A DNA stretch of 7,742 nt from Aestuariimicrobium sp. p3-SID1156 (GCF_025144225.1 NZ_JALXXB010000019.1:1-7742); one strand, 5' to 3'; shown: positions 1 to 6,879, counted from the first letter of the stretch. A program made the numbers and translations. The notes: generated by a model not told the origin, from the sequence alone.

Positions 1-21
1 CGACCCGCATCTTCCGGCGAA

Positions 22-1527
22 TCAGGCTTCAGGATTCTTGAACTTGCGGGGAATTCCCGCCGCGCGGCTGCTCGTGTCGAACAAGGCCAGCTCGGCCGGG
101 TGCAGCTGATGCTGGGTAACGAAGCTCCTGGCCTTGATCCGCCACAGGCCTTGGCCGACGCCGAGGTTCGGCAAGAGCTGCTGCTCGGTCCCGGTCAGGC
201 CGAGCGCGGTCGCCGTCGGGCCGAGTTGATCGGACTCCTGCCGGTACACGATCCGCGTCTCCGCGTTCGCCAACAAGGAGTTGGCCAGCGACCGCATCGC
301 CGAGCCTTGGTCGCCCACGTTGTCGAGATCGGTGAGCTTGTGGAAGATCAGCATGTTCGCGATCCCGTAATGCCGCGCGAGTCGCCAGTGCGCATCCATC
401 CGCCGCAACAGCGCGGGATGGGACATGAGCCGCCACGCCTCGTCGTAGATCACCCACCGCTGCCCACCGTTCGGATCGAGCAACGCGGACTCCATCCTCG
501 CCGACGAGCACGTCATCAACACCGAAATGAGCGTCGAGTTCTCGGTGACCCGCGAGAGATCGAGCGAGATCATCGGCAACGACGGATCGAACGCAACCGT
601 CGAAGGCCCATCGAACAACCCGGCCAGGTCACCGGCGACGAGACGACGCAGCGCGTGGCCGACGAGCCTGCCGTCCTCGGCCAACCGACCGTCGGCATCC
701 GTGCTCGGGGCGAGGATGCGGTCAACGACCATCGGCAGGATCGGCACGTCGTTCTCCCGCACCGTCTGGGTCAGGGCGATGTCGATCGCGGTGTGCTCCA
801 ACGGCGACAAGCCCCGCGCGAGCACGGTCTCCGCGAGTGCGCCGATCAGGTCACGCCGCCGGGCCGCGACGGTCGAGGCCCACTGCACGTCCGACAGGCC
901 GCTCGGTCGGTGGCCTTCATCGAGTGGATTCAGGCGAGTGTTGAGGCCGTGACCGAGGACGATGGCACGTCCACCGACAGCATTGGCGACGGCGGTGTGT
1001 TCGCCCTTCGGGTCGCCGGGCACGTACACGCGCCGCCCGAACGGTAGCGACCGCGTGTAGAGAGACTTGGCCAGCGAGGACTTGCCGGAGCCGACGATCC
1101 CGGCCAGCACCACGTTGGGTGCGGTAATGATCCCGCGCGCGTAGAGCACCCACGGGTCGTAGACGAAACTCCCGCCCGAGTAGAGGTCCTGCCCGACGAA
1201 CACGCCATCGGCACCGAGCCCACCCTCAGCGACGAACGGGTACGCGCCCGCCAGCGTCGCCGATGTGTCCTGATGCCGCGTCAGATGGAACCGACCTGGG
1301 GTGCGCAGCCTCGCGGCACCGGGCTCGCCGGCCTTCGGTAGGTAGATAGTGGCGCGGCGCTCGGCACGCTCCGCCTCAGCCCTCGCCTTCGCGGCGGCGA
1401 TCGCGGTTCTTCGCTGCTCGGCGTGGAGTCGGGCCTCGGCTTTGCGGCGCTGCTTGCGGAGCTTCCGCCGCTCCTTCGACGGTGCCACCAGAACGGCGGT
1501 GTGCAGCCGCGCGCGATCCTCGGTCAC
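22..1527 (-). CDS. VirB4-like conjugal transfer ATPase (short form)
   Basis: This is a P-loop ATPase of the VirB4/TraC type, expected to power DNA or pilus-subunit transfer at the cytoplasmic face of a conjugative type IV secretion channel. The 501-residue product has a basic, charged helical N-terminus (about residues 18-60). Walker A is GIVGSGKSS at 143-151. Walker B is RWVIYDEAW at 357-365, with D362 and E363 as the likely Mg and catalytic acids. A VirB4-like segment HKLTDLDNVGDQGS follows at 396-409. Full VirB4 proteins are usually near 800 residues, so the N-terminal VirB4 domain is absent and may be supplied by the SCO6880-family protein of the same operon. I chose the GTG at 1527 because its first four bases (GTGA) overlap the upstream stop, a typical coupled start. 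The frame is also open upstream to 2355, but codons before 1527 encode an Arg/Gly-rich out-of-frame stretch. Family assignment is firm; the exact subfamily is inferred. Confidence 0.9.
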   Translation of the reverse strand: MTEDRARLHTAVLVAPSKERRKLRKQRRKAEARLHAEQRRTAIAAAKARAEAERAERRATIYLPKAGEPGAARLRTPGRFHLTRHQDTSATLAGAYPFVAEGGLGADGVFVGQDLYSGGSFVYDPWVLYARGIITAPNVVLAGIVGSGKSSLAKSLYTRSLPFGRRVYVPGDPKGEHTAVANAVGGRAIVLGHGLNTRLNPLDEGHRPSGLSDVQWASTVAARRRDLIGALAETVLARGLSPLEHTAIDIALTQTVRENDVPILPMVVDRILAPSTDADGRLAEDGRLVGHALRRLVAGDLAGLFDGPSTVAFDPSLPMISLDLSRVTENSTLISVLMTCSSARMESALLDPNGGQRWVIYDEAWRLMSHPALLRRMDAHWRLARHYGIANMLIFHKLTDLDNVGDQGSAMRSLANSLLANAETRIVYRQESDQLGPTATALGLTGTEQQLLPNLGVGQGLWRIKARSFVTQHQLHPAELALFDTSSRAAGIPRKFKNPEA

Positions 1528-2352
1528 AGCACCAGCCCCCGCGACTGCTTGACCGCCGTGATCTTCGCCGGCTCGAACCACGACCCATCCCGCTTCGCCG
1601 TCGGCAGGTCGGCCCGCTCCGGAGCACCCGGCGACGAGTACGAGACCAGCAGCTCCGGCCCCGCCTGAACCGGAACGGACTCGACCTGTTCGGCATCCGG
1701 GCGCTCGGCCTCCGGCTTTGTGTAGCGGCGCAGCAGCGAGACGTAGCCGACGTGAGAGTTGACGACCAGCGCGTAGTCGCCCGAGAGCACCACCCGGTCG
1801 TTCGTTCCCTCGCCGGGCTCGTCGTAGACGTACCCGTTCTCCAACGGCCTGCGTGGTCTCGTCGCCGTAGTCCCACTGCGCGAGGAAGTCCACCGCATCG
1901 ACATGCCCCAGCTCGCCGAGGATGCGCAACGGCCGGTCGGCCTCCTCGCCCTGGAGGAACACCACACTGACCCACCGCGACAGCGCGGCCTCCGTGACGG
2001 CCGCGTCGGGGTGCCAGGCGATCCGCCCGGCGGCGATGAACCCTTCCGCGAGCCGGTCGTACGCCCGGTCGACGAGGTTCGCGGCCTTCCGCAGTTCCTC
2101 CGCAGCAGCGAGCGCATCGCGCGCTCCTGCCCCGTGACTCCCGGCGTCGTTGAAGGCGTGCGCGGCCTTGTGCTCGTGAACATCGGCGATCTGGTCGAGC
2201 GCCTGCCGCAGCGAGCGCATCCCCGAGGACAGATCACCGATCACTCCGTACATGTCGGCGGGCTGATCGAACCTCCGGCTTGCGTGGGCCGACCCCCGCA
2301 GTGCCTCGGATGCCTCGGCGGCGTCGGCAGTCGAATTGAAGAACGTGGGCAT
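1524..2352 (-). pseudogene. Transfer-operon accessory protein, frame-shifted (uncharacterised, cytosolic)
   Basis: This small soluble protein is encoded immediately before the VirB4-like ATPase; I recall similar proteins in actinobacterial conjugative elements but know no function. The N-terminal part (residues 1-120, opening MPTFFNSTADAAEASEAL) is helical. A second module begins at RWVSVVFLQGEEAD and reads through DYGDETTQA. At about 1843-1845 the frame breaks: the family-like continuation LENGYVYDEPGEG lies in another frame and runs 106 residues to SRGLVL and a TGA at 1524-1526. The span of 829 bases is one more than a multiple of three, so one extra base or two missing bases would explain it. 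There are no membrane segments. The two modules may be separate genes in relatives, from memory only. Of the tandem ATGs at 2355 and 2352, I prefer the second, which lies 6 bases from AGGAGG. The product ends in a 4-base overlap with the ATPase gene, implying translational coupling. A sequencing error is a live alternative to a true pseudogene. Confidence 0.75.
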
Positions 2353-2357
2353 CATGG

Positions 2358-2364
2358 ACCTCCT
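2358..2364 (-). promoter_or_regulatory. Strong Shine-Dalgarno before tandem ATG
   Basis: On the minus strand AGGAGGT lies just before ATGATG. Spacing from AGGAGG is 3 bases to the first ATG and 6 to the second, which favours the second ATG (2352) as the start of the accessory protein. Confidence 0.75.
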
Positions 2365-2387
2365 GGCACGTCATGTGTCTTGGAGGT
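2358..2387 (-). promoter_or_regulatory. Possible hairpin sequestering the Shine-Dalgarno
   Basis: On the minus strand ACCTCC (2387-2382) is the exact complement of GGAGGT (2363-2358), which is the core of the ribosome site, with an 18-base loop between. A leader folding this way would hide the ribosome site of the accessory protein/ATPase pair. The stem is only 6 pairs and could be chance; no regulator or ligand is suggested by the sequence. Confidence 0.25.
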
Positions 2388-2423
2388 GCGCAGGACTCCC
2401 ACCCGGCTGTCGGCGGTCACGAA

Positions 2424-2429
2424 TACTCT
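2424..2429 (+). promoter_or_regulatory. Candidate -10 element for the plus-strand insert gene
   Basis: TACTCT matches the actinobacterial TAnnnT -10 pattern and lies 34 bases before the GTG start. No convincing -35 hexamer is seen 16-18 bases upstream, so this is a weak call, supported mainly by position in a divergent gap that must hold this gene's promoter. Confidence 0.3.
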
Positions 2430-2433
2430 TGAG

Positions 2434-2446
2434 GTCAGAAGCTGAC
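2434..2446 (+). promoter_or_regulatory. Perfect palindrome GTCAG-AAG-CTGAC, operator or leader hairpin
   Basis: The two 5-base arms are exact inverted complements with a 3-base centre. The palindrome sits just after the candidate -10 element and just before the ribosome site of the 2463-3680 gene, where a repressor operator or a 5' leader hairpin would act. No regulator is encoded in the window. Confidence 0.35.
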
Positions 2447-2448
2447 AG

Positions 2449-2454
2449 AGGAGG
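2449..2454 (+). promoter_or_regulatory. Shine-Dalgarno AGGAGG fixing a GTG start
   Basis: AGGAGG with 8 bases to the GTG at 2463 is a near-ideal ribosome site. It decides the start of the plus-strand insert gene, where no ATG is nearby in frame. Confidence 0.75.
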
Positions 2455-2462
2455 AGCGGCAG

Positions 2463-3680
2463 GTGGCTGATGAGATCGAGTTGATCCATGACGGCGAGGG
2501 GCTGGCTGTCATCGGCAACCCGTCGGCCATCGAGCGCTTCCTTGATTCAGTGGGGCTGTTGTCCTTCTCGCGTGAGCTTCGTCTCGACAGGCTCGGATCA
2601 GTGCTCGACACGGGGTCGAAGGTGGCGGAAGCGGCGTCCAACATCGCTGAGAACGCTGGCCGGTACGTGAGACTCACCAAGGAGTCGGCCGAGCAGGTCA
2701 AGGAGTTCGGCCTGATGCCTACGAAGACCAAAGGCATCAGTCACGCCATGCTGGGCGACCCCGGCTCCATCAGCAAGTGGATTCAGATCGAGGATGGTCC
2801 GGCATCTCTTCTCATGAACCCCGCGATCCTCTCCGGTGCTGCCGGAGTGATGGCTCAGTTTGCTCGGCAGCAAGAGGCACAGGAGCTGAAACAGCTCCTC
2901 GTCGCCATCGACGGGAAGCTCGACGACGTACGCCGTAGGCAAAGAGACGAAGTCCTCGCCAAGATGGATCGAGTCAGCTTCGTCATCGAAGAAGCGATGG
3001 CGATACGCGAACACGGAGGGGATCGCGAAACCGCTTGGGACAAGATCAAGACCGAGGTGGGCACAATCGCCGAGGTCCAAGCAGACGCACTACGTGCCTT
3101 GGAAGCCCTCGCCGACAAGGTAAACGATCAGTCGGGCGTGGGTGCCCTCGCAAGGGCGACCCAGGACATTGAGGCAGAAGTCGGCGTCTGGCTCGCTGTG
3201 CTTGCGCGCTGCTTCCAGTTGCAGAACGAGTACGCGGTGCTGGAATTGGATCATGTCTTCGACACAGCGCCGGCTTCGCTGGATGGACATCGGATTGGTC
3301 TCGATGCTGCGCTCCAGCAGCGGCGTAGCAAGATCGTCCTGAAGACAGGGCACCTCATGACTCGCCTCGATCAGGCTGGTGGTGTCGCGCGCGAGAACGT
3401 CGTGCTGCATGCCCGCGCCGCACGCAAGGTAATCAACTCGATCAACACCGTCAGCGACTCCATTGATGACTTCCATATGCCATTCGCGATCGAGTCCGAC
3501 CGGGAAGCGCTGACCAGTACTCGTTGGAGAGACGCAGTGCGCGATCCGCAGCAGTTGCGAAACGCCGCAGCAGAGGCTGGGCCGAAGGTCGCTGTGGGTG
3601 TCCTCGGCATCGGGACCCTCGTCGTCGGCGCGGTCCTCAAGAACGGCGACTCGAAGGGATCATCTGGCGGAGACGCCTGA
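2463..3680 (+). CDS. Uncharacterised 405-residue helical protein with C-terminal membrane anchor
   Basis: I do not recognise the family. The protein is mostly helical with charged, coiled-coil-like stretches (about residues 50-85, 133-222 and 300-335). A short hydrophobic segment with small residues, NPAILSGAAGVMAQFA, lies at 119-134. A single convincing membrane span, VAVGVLGIGTLVVGAVL, lies at 376-392, followed by a short polar Gly/Ser tail. There is no signal peptide, no P-loop and no obvious catalytic motif. It is encoded opposite to the flanking transfer genes, between two that would otherwise be adjacent, and its stop is only 11 bases from the facing stop of the SCO6880-family gene. Four sampled 60-base lines in this gene run 52-65% G+C, against 62-73% for three lines in the transfer genes, which suggests separate acquisition. 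Roles that fit are entry exclusion, phage defence or a membrane-acting toxin, but all are guesses. That it is a real gene is well supported by length, ribosome site and composition. Confidence 0.85.
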   Translation: MADEIELIHDGEGLAVIGNPSAIERFLDSVGLLSFSRELRLDRLGSVLDTGSKVAEAASNIAENAGRYVRLTKESAEQVKEFGLMPTKTKGISHAMLGDPGSISKWIQIEDGPASLLMNPAILSGAAGVMAQFARQQEAQELKQLLVAIDGKLDDVRRRQRDEVLAKMDRVSFVIEEAMAIREHGGDRETAWDKIKTEVGTIAEVQADALRALEALADKVNDQSGVGALARATQDIEAEVGVWLAVLARCFQLQNEYAVLELDHVFDTAPASLDGHRIGLDAALQQRRSKIVLKTGHLMTRLDQAGGVARENVVLHARAARKVINSINTVSDSIDDFHMPFAIESDREALTSTRWRDAVRDPQQLRNAAAEAGPKVAVGVLGIGTLVVGAVLKNGDSKGSSGGDA

Positions 3681-3691
3681 AGGGACTGAAG

Positions 3692-5161
3692 TCACACGCG
3701 TCGGCAGAGCGGGAGCGCGGCGGCGGTGAACGCGGCGGCTTGCTGGCCGACGAGGAGCCTGGTCTCACAGGATGCTTGGATCGCGGCCTGCTCGATCGCG
3801 GCGACGGCTGCGTCGAGTTCCTCGATGGTGGGTGCGGAGACGGCGATGAGGCCGGTGTAGCGGAGGATACCGTGGCCGGCGGTGAGGTCGGCTTCTTGCT
3901 GGAGAACGTCGTGGTATTCGGCGGTCTGGGAGGCGTCTTCGATCTGGCCGATCTTTGCGCGCTGGGCCTGGTCGGAGATGTGCTCGACCTTCTTCTTGCG
4001 GATGTCGCGAGCGGCAGCGTCGGAGCGCATAGGGGTGCAGATCAGCGAGAACGACCGCTGGATGCCGGTGGACAGCAACACGGGCGACAGGAATCCCGGA
4101 TACACCAGCGACCTGGGCCACTCGCTGACCCAGAGCACCGCGTGGTGAGAGGAGTCGGTGCGCAGCCGGCCCCAGGTTTCGGTGACGGCGACGGGCCCTG
4201 CGGTCGCGAGGGACTGGCCGAGCCTGCCGTGTCGCTCCAGAGTGGCGGCAACCGCGGGGTCGTAGGCGGAGCGCAGCATCACGGCGATCTGCCCCGGCGT
4301 GAGCCACTCCGAGGGCGAGAGGTCGGCGGAGCGGAGCGCTGCGACGAGGGTGTTCATCTCTTGCCGCAGCACGGCGGCGGCACCGCGTATCCCGCCGCCA
4401 GCGGTCCTGATCTGCCGCGCTGCCGTCTTCATGTCCAGTGACAGTGAGAGCGTGGTGGCGTGGCGTTCGCCCGCGGGTCCGGCGCGGTCGATGAGTTCTG
4501 CGTAGGTGTCGGCCGCCCATGATCCGTCCGGGGTGCCGTGGGTGGCCCACCATTCGGCCAGTCCGGTGCCAGAGTCCGGCAGCGTGCGCTCCAAGACCTG
4601 AAGAGTGGCGATTCGCCCGGAACGGCAGACGGTGGCCAGCACGCGGCCCCAGGAGCTGACGCGGCGTTCCTGTTCGCCGGAATCGAGGAGCACGAACGCG
4701 GGATGGGTGACCTCGCACACCACCGTCAACGTGGCGGCGTGAGGGTCGTGGATCATCCCTGTCCCGGTTTCGGGGTCAGTGTATTCGCGCAGTCGCGCCA
4801 TGTCGCCGGGCAGGGCGAGGGTTCCGACGGGGCGCGGGACGACGATCCTGCGCCGATACAGCAGTTGCCCGCCGGTGGTGCGCCACAGCCACCAGCAGGC
4901 GATGGGCAGCCACTCCACGATCGGCCGGCCCGCGATCGGTATCCAAGTCAGCGCGGCGGCGAGTACCCAGATCGGGGCACTGTAGGCGAGCAGCATCCCA
5001 CCTCCGGCGTAGAACGCGCCGATGAGCGTGGCTCCGCCGATGGCGAGCGTGATGAGCTGGGTCAGCGACAGGCCGAGGAGGACGCCGCGGCGGGTGAGTC
5101 TGGAGAACTTCACCGGCACGAGTTCACCCGCAGTGGGACGGTCGTGGTTCGTGCTGCTCAT
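3692..5161 (-). CDS. SCO6880-family conjugal transfer membrane protein
   Basis: This is a membrane-associated component of actinobacterial conjugation systems, named after a Streptomyces protein. Two adjacent membrane helices lie near residues 28-51 and 54-76 (counted from the upstream ATG), followed by WIPIAGRPIVEWLPIA, a PrgI/TcpE-like inner-membrane module. The remaining 400 residues are cytosolic and resemble the region that precedes the ATPase core in VirB4 proteins. They have no Walker motif of their own, so the protein probably works with the short ATPase encoded at 22-1527. Tandem ATGs lie at 5164 and 5161. The first directly follows the TAG of the upstream channel gene, and AAGGAG lies 3 or 6 bases away, so I prefer 5161. 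The reading frame is intact. The 3' end meets the convergent insert gene after 11 bases, with no terminator hairpin visible. The family name is from recall of the sequence pattern; the split-VirB4 role is inferred. Confidence 0.85.
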   Translation of the reverse strand: MSSTNHDRPTAGELVPVKFSRLTRRGVLLGLSLTQLITLAIGGATLIGAFYAGGGMLLAYSAPIWVLAAALTWIPIAGRPIVEWLPIACWWLWRTTGGQLLYRRRIVVPRPVGTLALPGDMARLREYTDPETGTGMIHDPHAATLTVVCEVTHPAFVLLDSGEQERRVSSWGRVLATVCRSGRIATLQVLERTLPDSGTGLAEWWATHGTPDGSWAADTYAELIDRAGPAGERHATTLSLSLDMKTAARQIRTAGGGIRGAAAVLRQEMNTLVAALRSADLSPSEWLTPGQIAVMLRSAYDPAVAATLERHGRLGQSLATAGPVAVTETWGRLRTDSSHHAVLWVSEWPRSLVYPGFLSPVLLSTGIQRSFSLICTPMRSDAAARDIRKKKVEHISDQAQRAKIGQIEDASQTAEYHDVLQQEADLTAGHGILRYTGLIAVSAPTIEELDAAVAAIEQAAIQASCETRLLVGQQAAAFTAAALPLCRRV

Positions 5162-5164
5162 CAT

Positions 5165-6526
5165 CTACTCCTTCGGTGGGCGTGGCGCGGGCGGCGGGGG
5201 CTGCTTCGGCGGCGGTGACGGGTCGGTGCTCGGCGGTCGTGGTGCCGAGATTGACGGCGGTGCCGCAGGTGAGGCGGCGGGCGGTGGCGTTGTCTGCGCG
5301 GCTGCGTCGGCGGCGTGCTCGCCCTGGGTTCCCAGGGCCGTTCCGGCCTTCGGCCCGGCGGTCGCGGCATCCTTGGCGATACTCGCCCCGACCACCACCC
5401 CTGCGGCCACGGGGCCGGCCGCGGCCGCGCCGCCCCCGCCTGCGGCGGCACCTCCACCACCCGCGGCGGGTGCCGGTGCCGGGGTCTTCGGCGGTGGCGG
5501 TGTGCTACTTCCTCCACCGGAGCCTCCGCCCGCGTTCCCGCCGCCACTGCTGCTCCCGTCGAGCACCTTCTTCGGATCGCCGCCTCCTTGCGGCTTGGTC
5601 GGGACGGGGATCGGACGGTTGAGTGCGCTCTTGGCGTCCTGCTCGGAGCCGATCGCGTGGTACATGTCGAACCCGACGAACGCGATGAACTTGTACGTGA
5701 GATACGGGGCAAACGCGGCCATCGCCATCAGCACGATCCCCGCGATGGGATCACTGACCGAGGCGAGGTCGGCGTCGATCGGTGCGGAGACCTGGGTGAT
5801 CGCGACGAGGAACATCACGACGAGCACGAGCTTTGAGCAGATCAGCGCGACGACGAACATCGCCCACTTCCCGATCCACCCGCGCGAGGCGTCCCAGGAT
5901 GCGCCGCTGAACGCGAGAGGCGCGAACGCGACCGCGACCAGCAGGAGTGCTTTTCTGACGAGGAGGGACAGCCACACGATCGCGGCGGCGGTGATCGCGA
6001 GGCCGGCCATGAAGATCGTGATGATCGCGCCGACGCCGGGGGCGGCGATGTTGATGCCGACCAGCCCTGTGGCGAGGAGGGCGATCTTGTCACCCATCGA
6101 CTCGGTGGTCTCTCCGGCGGCCTGCACGATCCCGATGCACAACTGATCCACGACTTCCAGCAGCAGCGCAGTGAACGTGATGACCACGAACGACCCGAGG
6201 ACGGACTTCGCCAGGCCCAGCGCGGCGCGGGTGAGGGCGGTGGGGTCGCGTCGGATCAGCCCGGTGATGAGTTGGAGACAGAAAAAGATCAGCATTACGA
6301 AGACCGCGATGCCGAACAGCAGGTTGTAGACGGCGATGTAGCCGGACTTGGTGACATCCACCAGAGTCGTGGTGTCGAAGACCGACCAGACGGCCTCGAA
6401 CAGCCACCCGGCGGCAGCACCCATCGCCTGCGCGAGCCAGTCGAACGGGGCCGCGACCAGCGAGGCGGCTCCTTCGCCGACGGCATCGCAGACCGAGGAG
6501 ATCACGGGAACGTCGCACACGCCCAT
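5165..6526 (-). CDS. VirB6/TrbL-like polytopic conjugation channel protein
   Basis: This is a multi-span membrane protein expected to form part of the inner-membrane transfer channel. Counting from the ATG at 6526, hydrophobic spans lie near residues 66-90, 105-125, 154-180, 182-208, 222-244 and 262-285. The first is followed by GLIRRDPTALTRAALGLAK. The loop DPIAGIVLMAMAAFAPYLTYKFIAF then leads to the last span, which is typical of VirB6/TrbL relatives in actinobacterial elements. From about residue 311 to the end (453) the chain is a Gly, Ala and Pro-rich low-complexity tail. The start is uncertain. The frame is open to a TTG at 6547, with GTGs at 6541, 6535 and 6529. GAGAG lies 5 bases before the 6535 GTG, while the ATG gives MGVCDVPVISSVCDAV, the form I recall in relatives. 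The gene begins within about 35 bases of the DUF6112 stop and abuts the SCO6880-family gene, so the three are co-transcribed. Confidence 0.85.
   Translation of the reverse strand: MGVCDVPVISSVCDAVGEGAASLVAAPFDWLAQAMGAAAGWLFEAVWSVFDTTTLVDVTKSGYIAVYNLLFGIAVFVMLIFFCLQLITGLIRRDPTALTRAALGLAKSVLGSFVVITFTALLLEVVDQLCIGIVQAAGETTESMGDKIALLATGLVGINIAAPGVGAIITIFMAGLAITAAAIVWLSLLVRKALLLVAVAFAPLAFSGASWDASRGWIGKWAMFVVALICSKLVLVVMFLVAITQVSAPIDADLASVSDPIAGIVLMAMAAFAPYLTYKFIAFVGFDMYHAIGSEQDAKSALNRPIPVPTKPQGGGDPKKVLDGSSSGGGNAGGGSGGGSSTPPPPKTPAPAPAAGGGGAAAGGGGAAAAGPVAAGVVVGASIAKDAATAGPKAGTALGTQGEHAADAAAQTTPPPAASPAAPPSISAPRPPSTDPSPPPKQPPPPAPRPPKE
5168..5173 (-). promoter_or_regulatory. Shine-Dalgarno AAGGAG inside the end of the upstream gene
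   Basis: AAGGAG encodes the last two residues (Lys-Glu) of the upstream channel protein and is followed by its TAG stop and then ATGATG. Translation of the two genes is therefore likely to be coupled, and the 6-base spacing supports the second ATG. Confidence 0.7.
5168..5596 (-). repeat. Low-complexity Gly/Pro/Ala coding tract
   Basis: This part of the channel gene encodes its unstructured tail: runs such as GGGNAGGGSGGGSS and GGGGAAAGGGGAAAA, then proline-rich stretches ending PPPKQPPPPAPRPPKE. It is simple-sequence GC-rich coding DNA and not a mobile repeat. Length is likely variable between relatives. Confidence 0.6.
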
Positions 6527-6559
6527 CACGAACACCAGCACTCTCAACGACGGTGCGGG

Positions 6560-6879
6560 TTAGACGGACTGGCCGACGTTCCAGAAGAAGTTGATGAGCG
6601 TCACGCTCGCGCCGCAGATCACCGCAGCGCCGCAGGAGACGAGGACGCCGATCTTCCCGCGCGAGGCGAGGTGCGGGTTGGAGGAGTTCGCGCCGAAGCC
6701 CCACACGATCGCGGACACGATCAGCGCGAGCACGCTGAGGATCAGGCCGATGGTCATCACCGCGCCGACGATGGTGCGCAGTTGATGATCCCCGGTAGGC
6801 CGTTGGTGTTGGGGTCGATATTGATGTCCATCGGCACCAGCAGCGGCGCGGACATGACGTTGGCGAGCAGATCGAACAC
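6560..6879 (-). pseudogene. DUF6112-type small membrane protein, frame-shifted
   Basis: This is the first visible gene of the transfer operon. The GTG at 6879 lies 7 bases after AAGGAG and opens VFDLLANVMSAPLLVPMD, then INIDPNTNGLPG. At 6784-6789 the frame breaks. The continuation QLRTIVGAVMTIGLILSVLA lies in another frame and ends SVTLINFFWNVGQSV at a TAA (6560-6562). The span of 320 bases is one short of a multiple of three, consistent with one lost base. Restored, it would be about 106 residues with two membrane helices (the second near the C-terminus), matching the DUF6112 proteins found beside VirB6-like genes in actinobacterial conjugative elements. Read as is, translation stops at a TGA (6759-6757) after 40 residues, but that stop overlaps an ATG (TGATG). 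From there a 65-residue product holding both helices could be made by re-initiation. True mutation and sequencing error cannot be told apart here. Confidence 0.8.

Noticed and set aside
1..21. Start of a further gene downstream of the ATPase
   Set aside because: Only 21 bases are visible beyond the stop codon, too few to call anything.
100..1047. Plus-strand 315-codon open frame
   Set aside because: It is antisense to the VirB4-like ATPase, where Walker motifs prove the minus strand; the Arg/Pro/Gln-rich product is typical of a GC-rich shadow frame.
1836..1852. Programmed ribosomal frameshifting in the accessory gene
   Set aside because: The bases around the break (GCC GTT GGA) do not form a slippery heptamer or a known +1 site, and no strong downstream hairpin or internal ribosome site was seen.
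3678..3694. Bidirectional terminator between the convergent insert gene and SCO6880-family gene
   Set aside because: Only 11 bases separate the stops, and no stem-loop with a T-run is present there.
3524..6146. Long plus-strand open frames across the SCO6880-family and VirB6-like genes
   Set aside because: They are antisense to genes with clear membrane spans and family patterns, and their products are low-complexity or Arg/Gly-rich.
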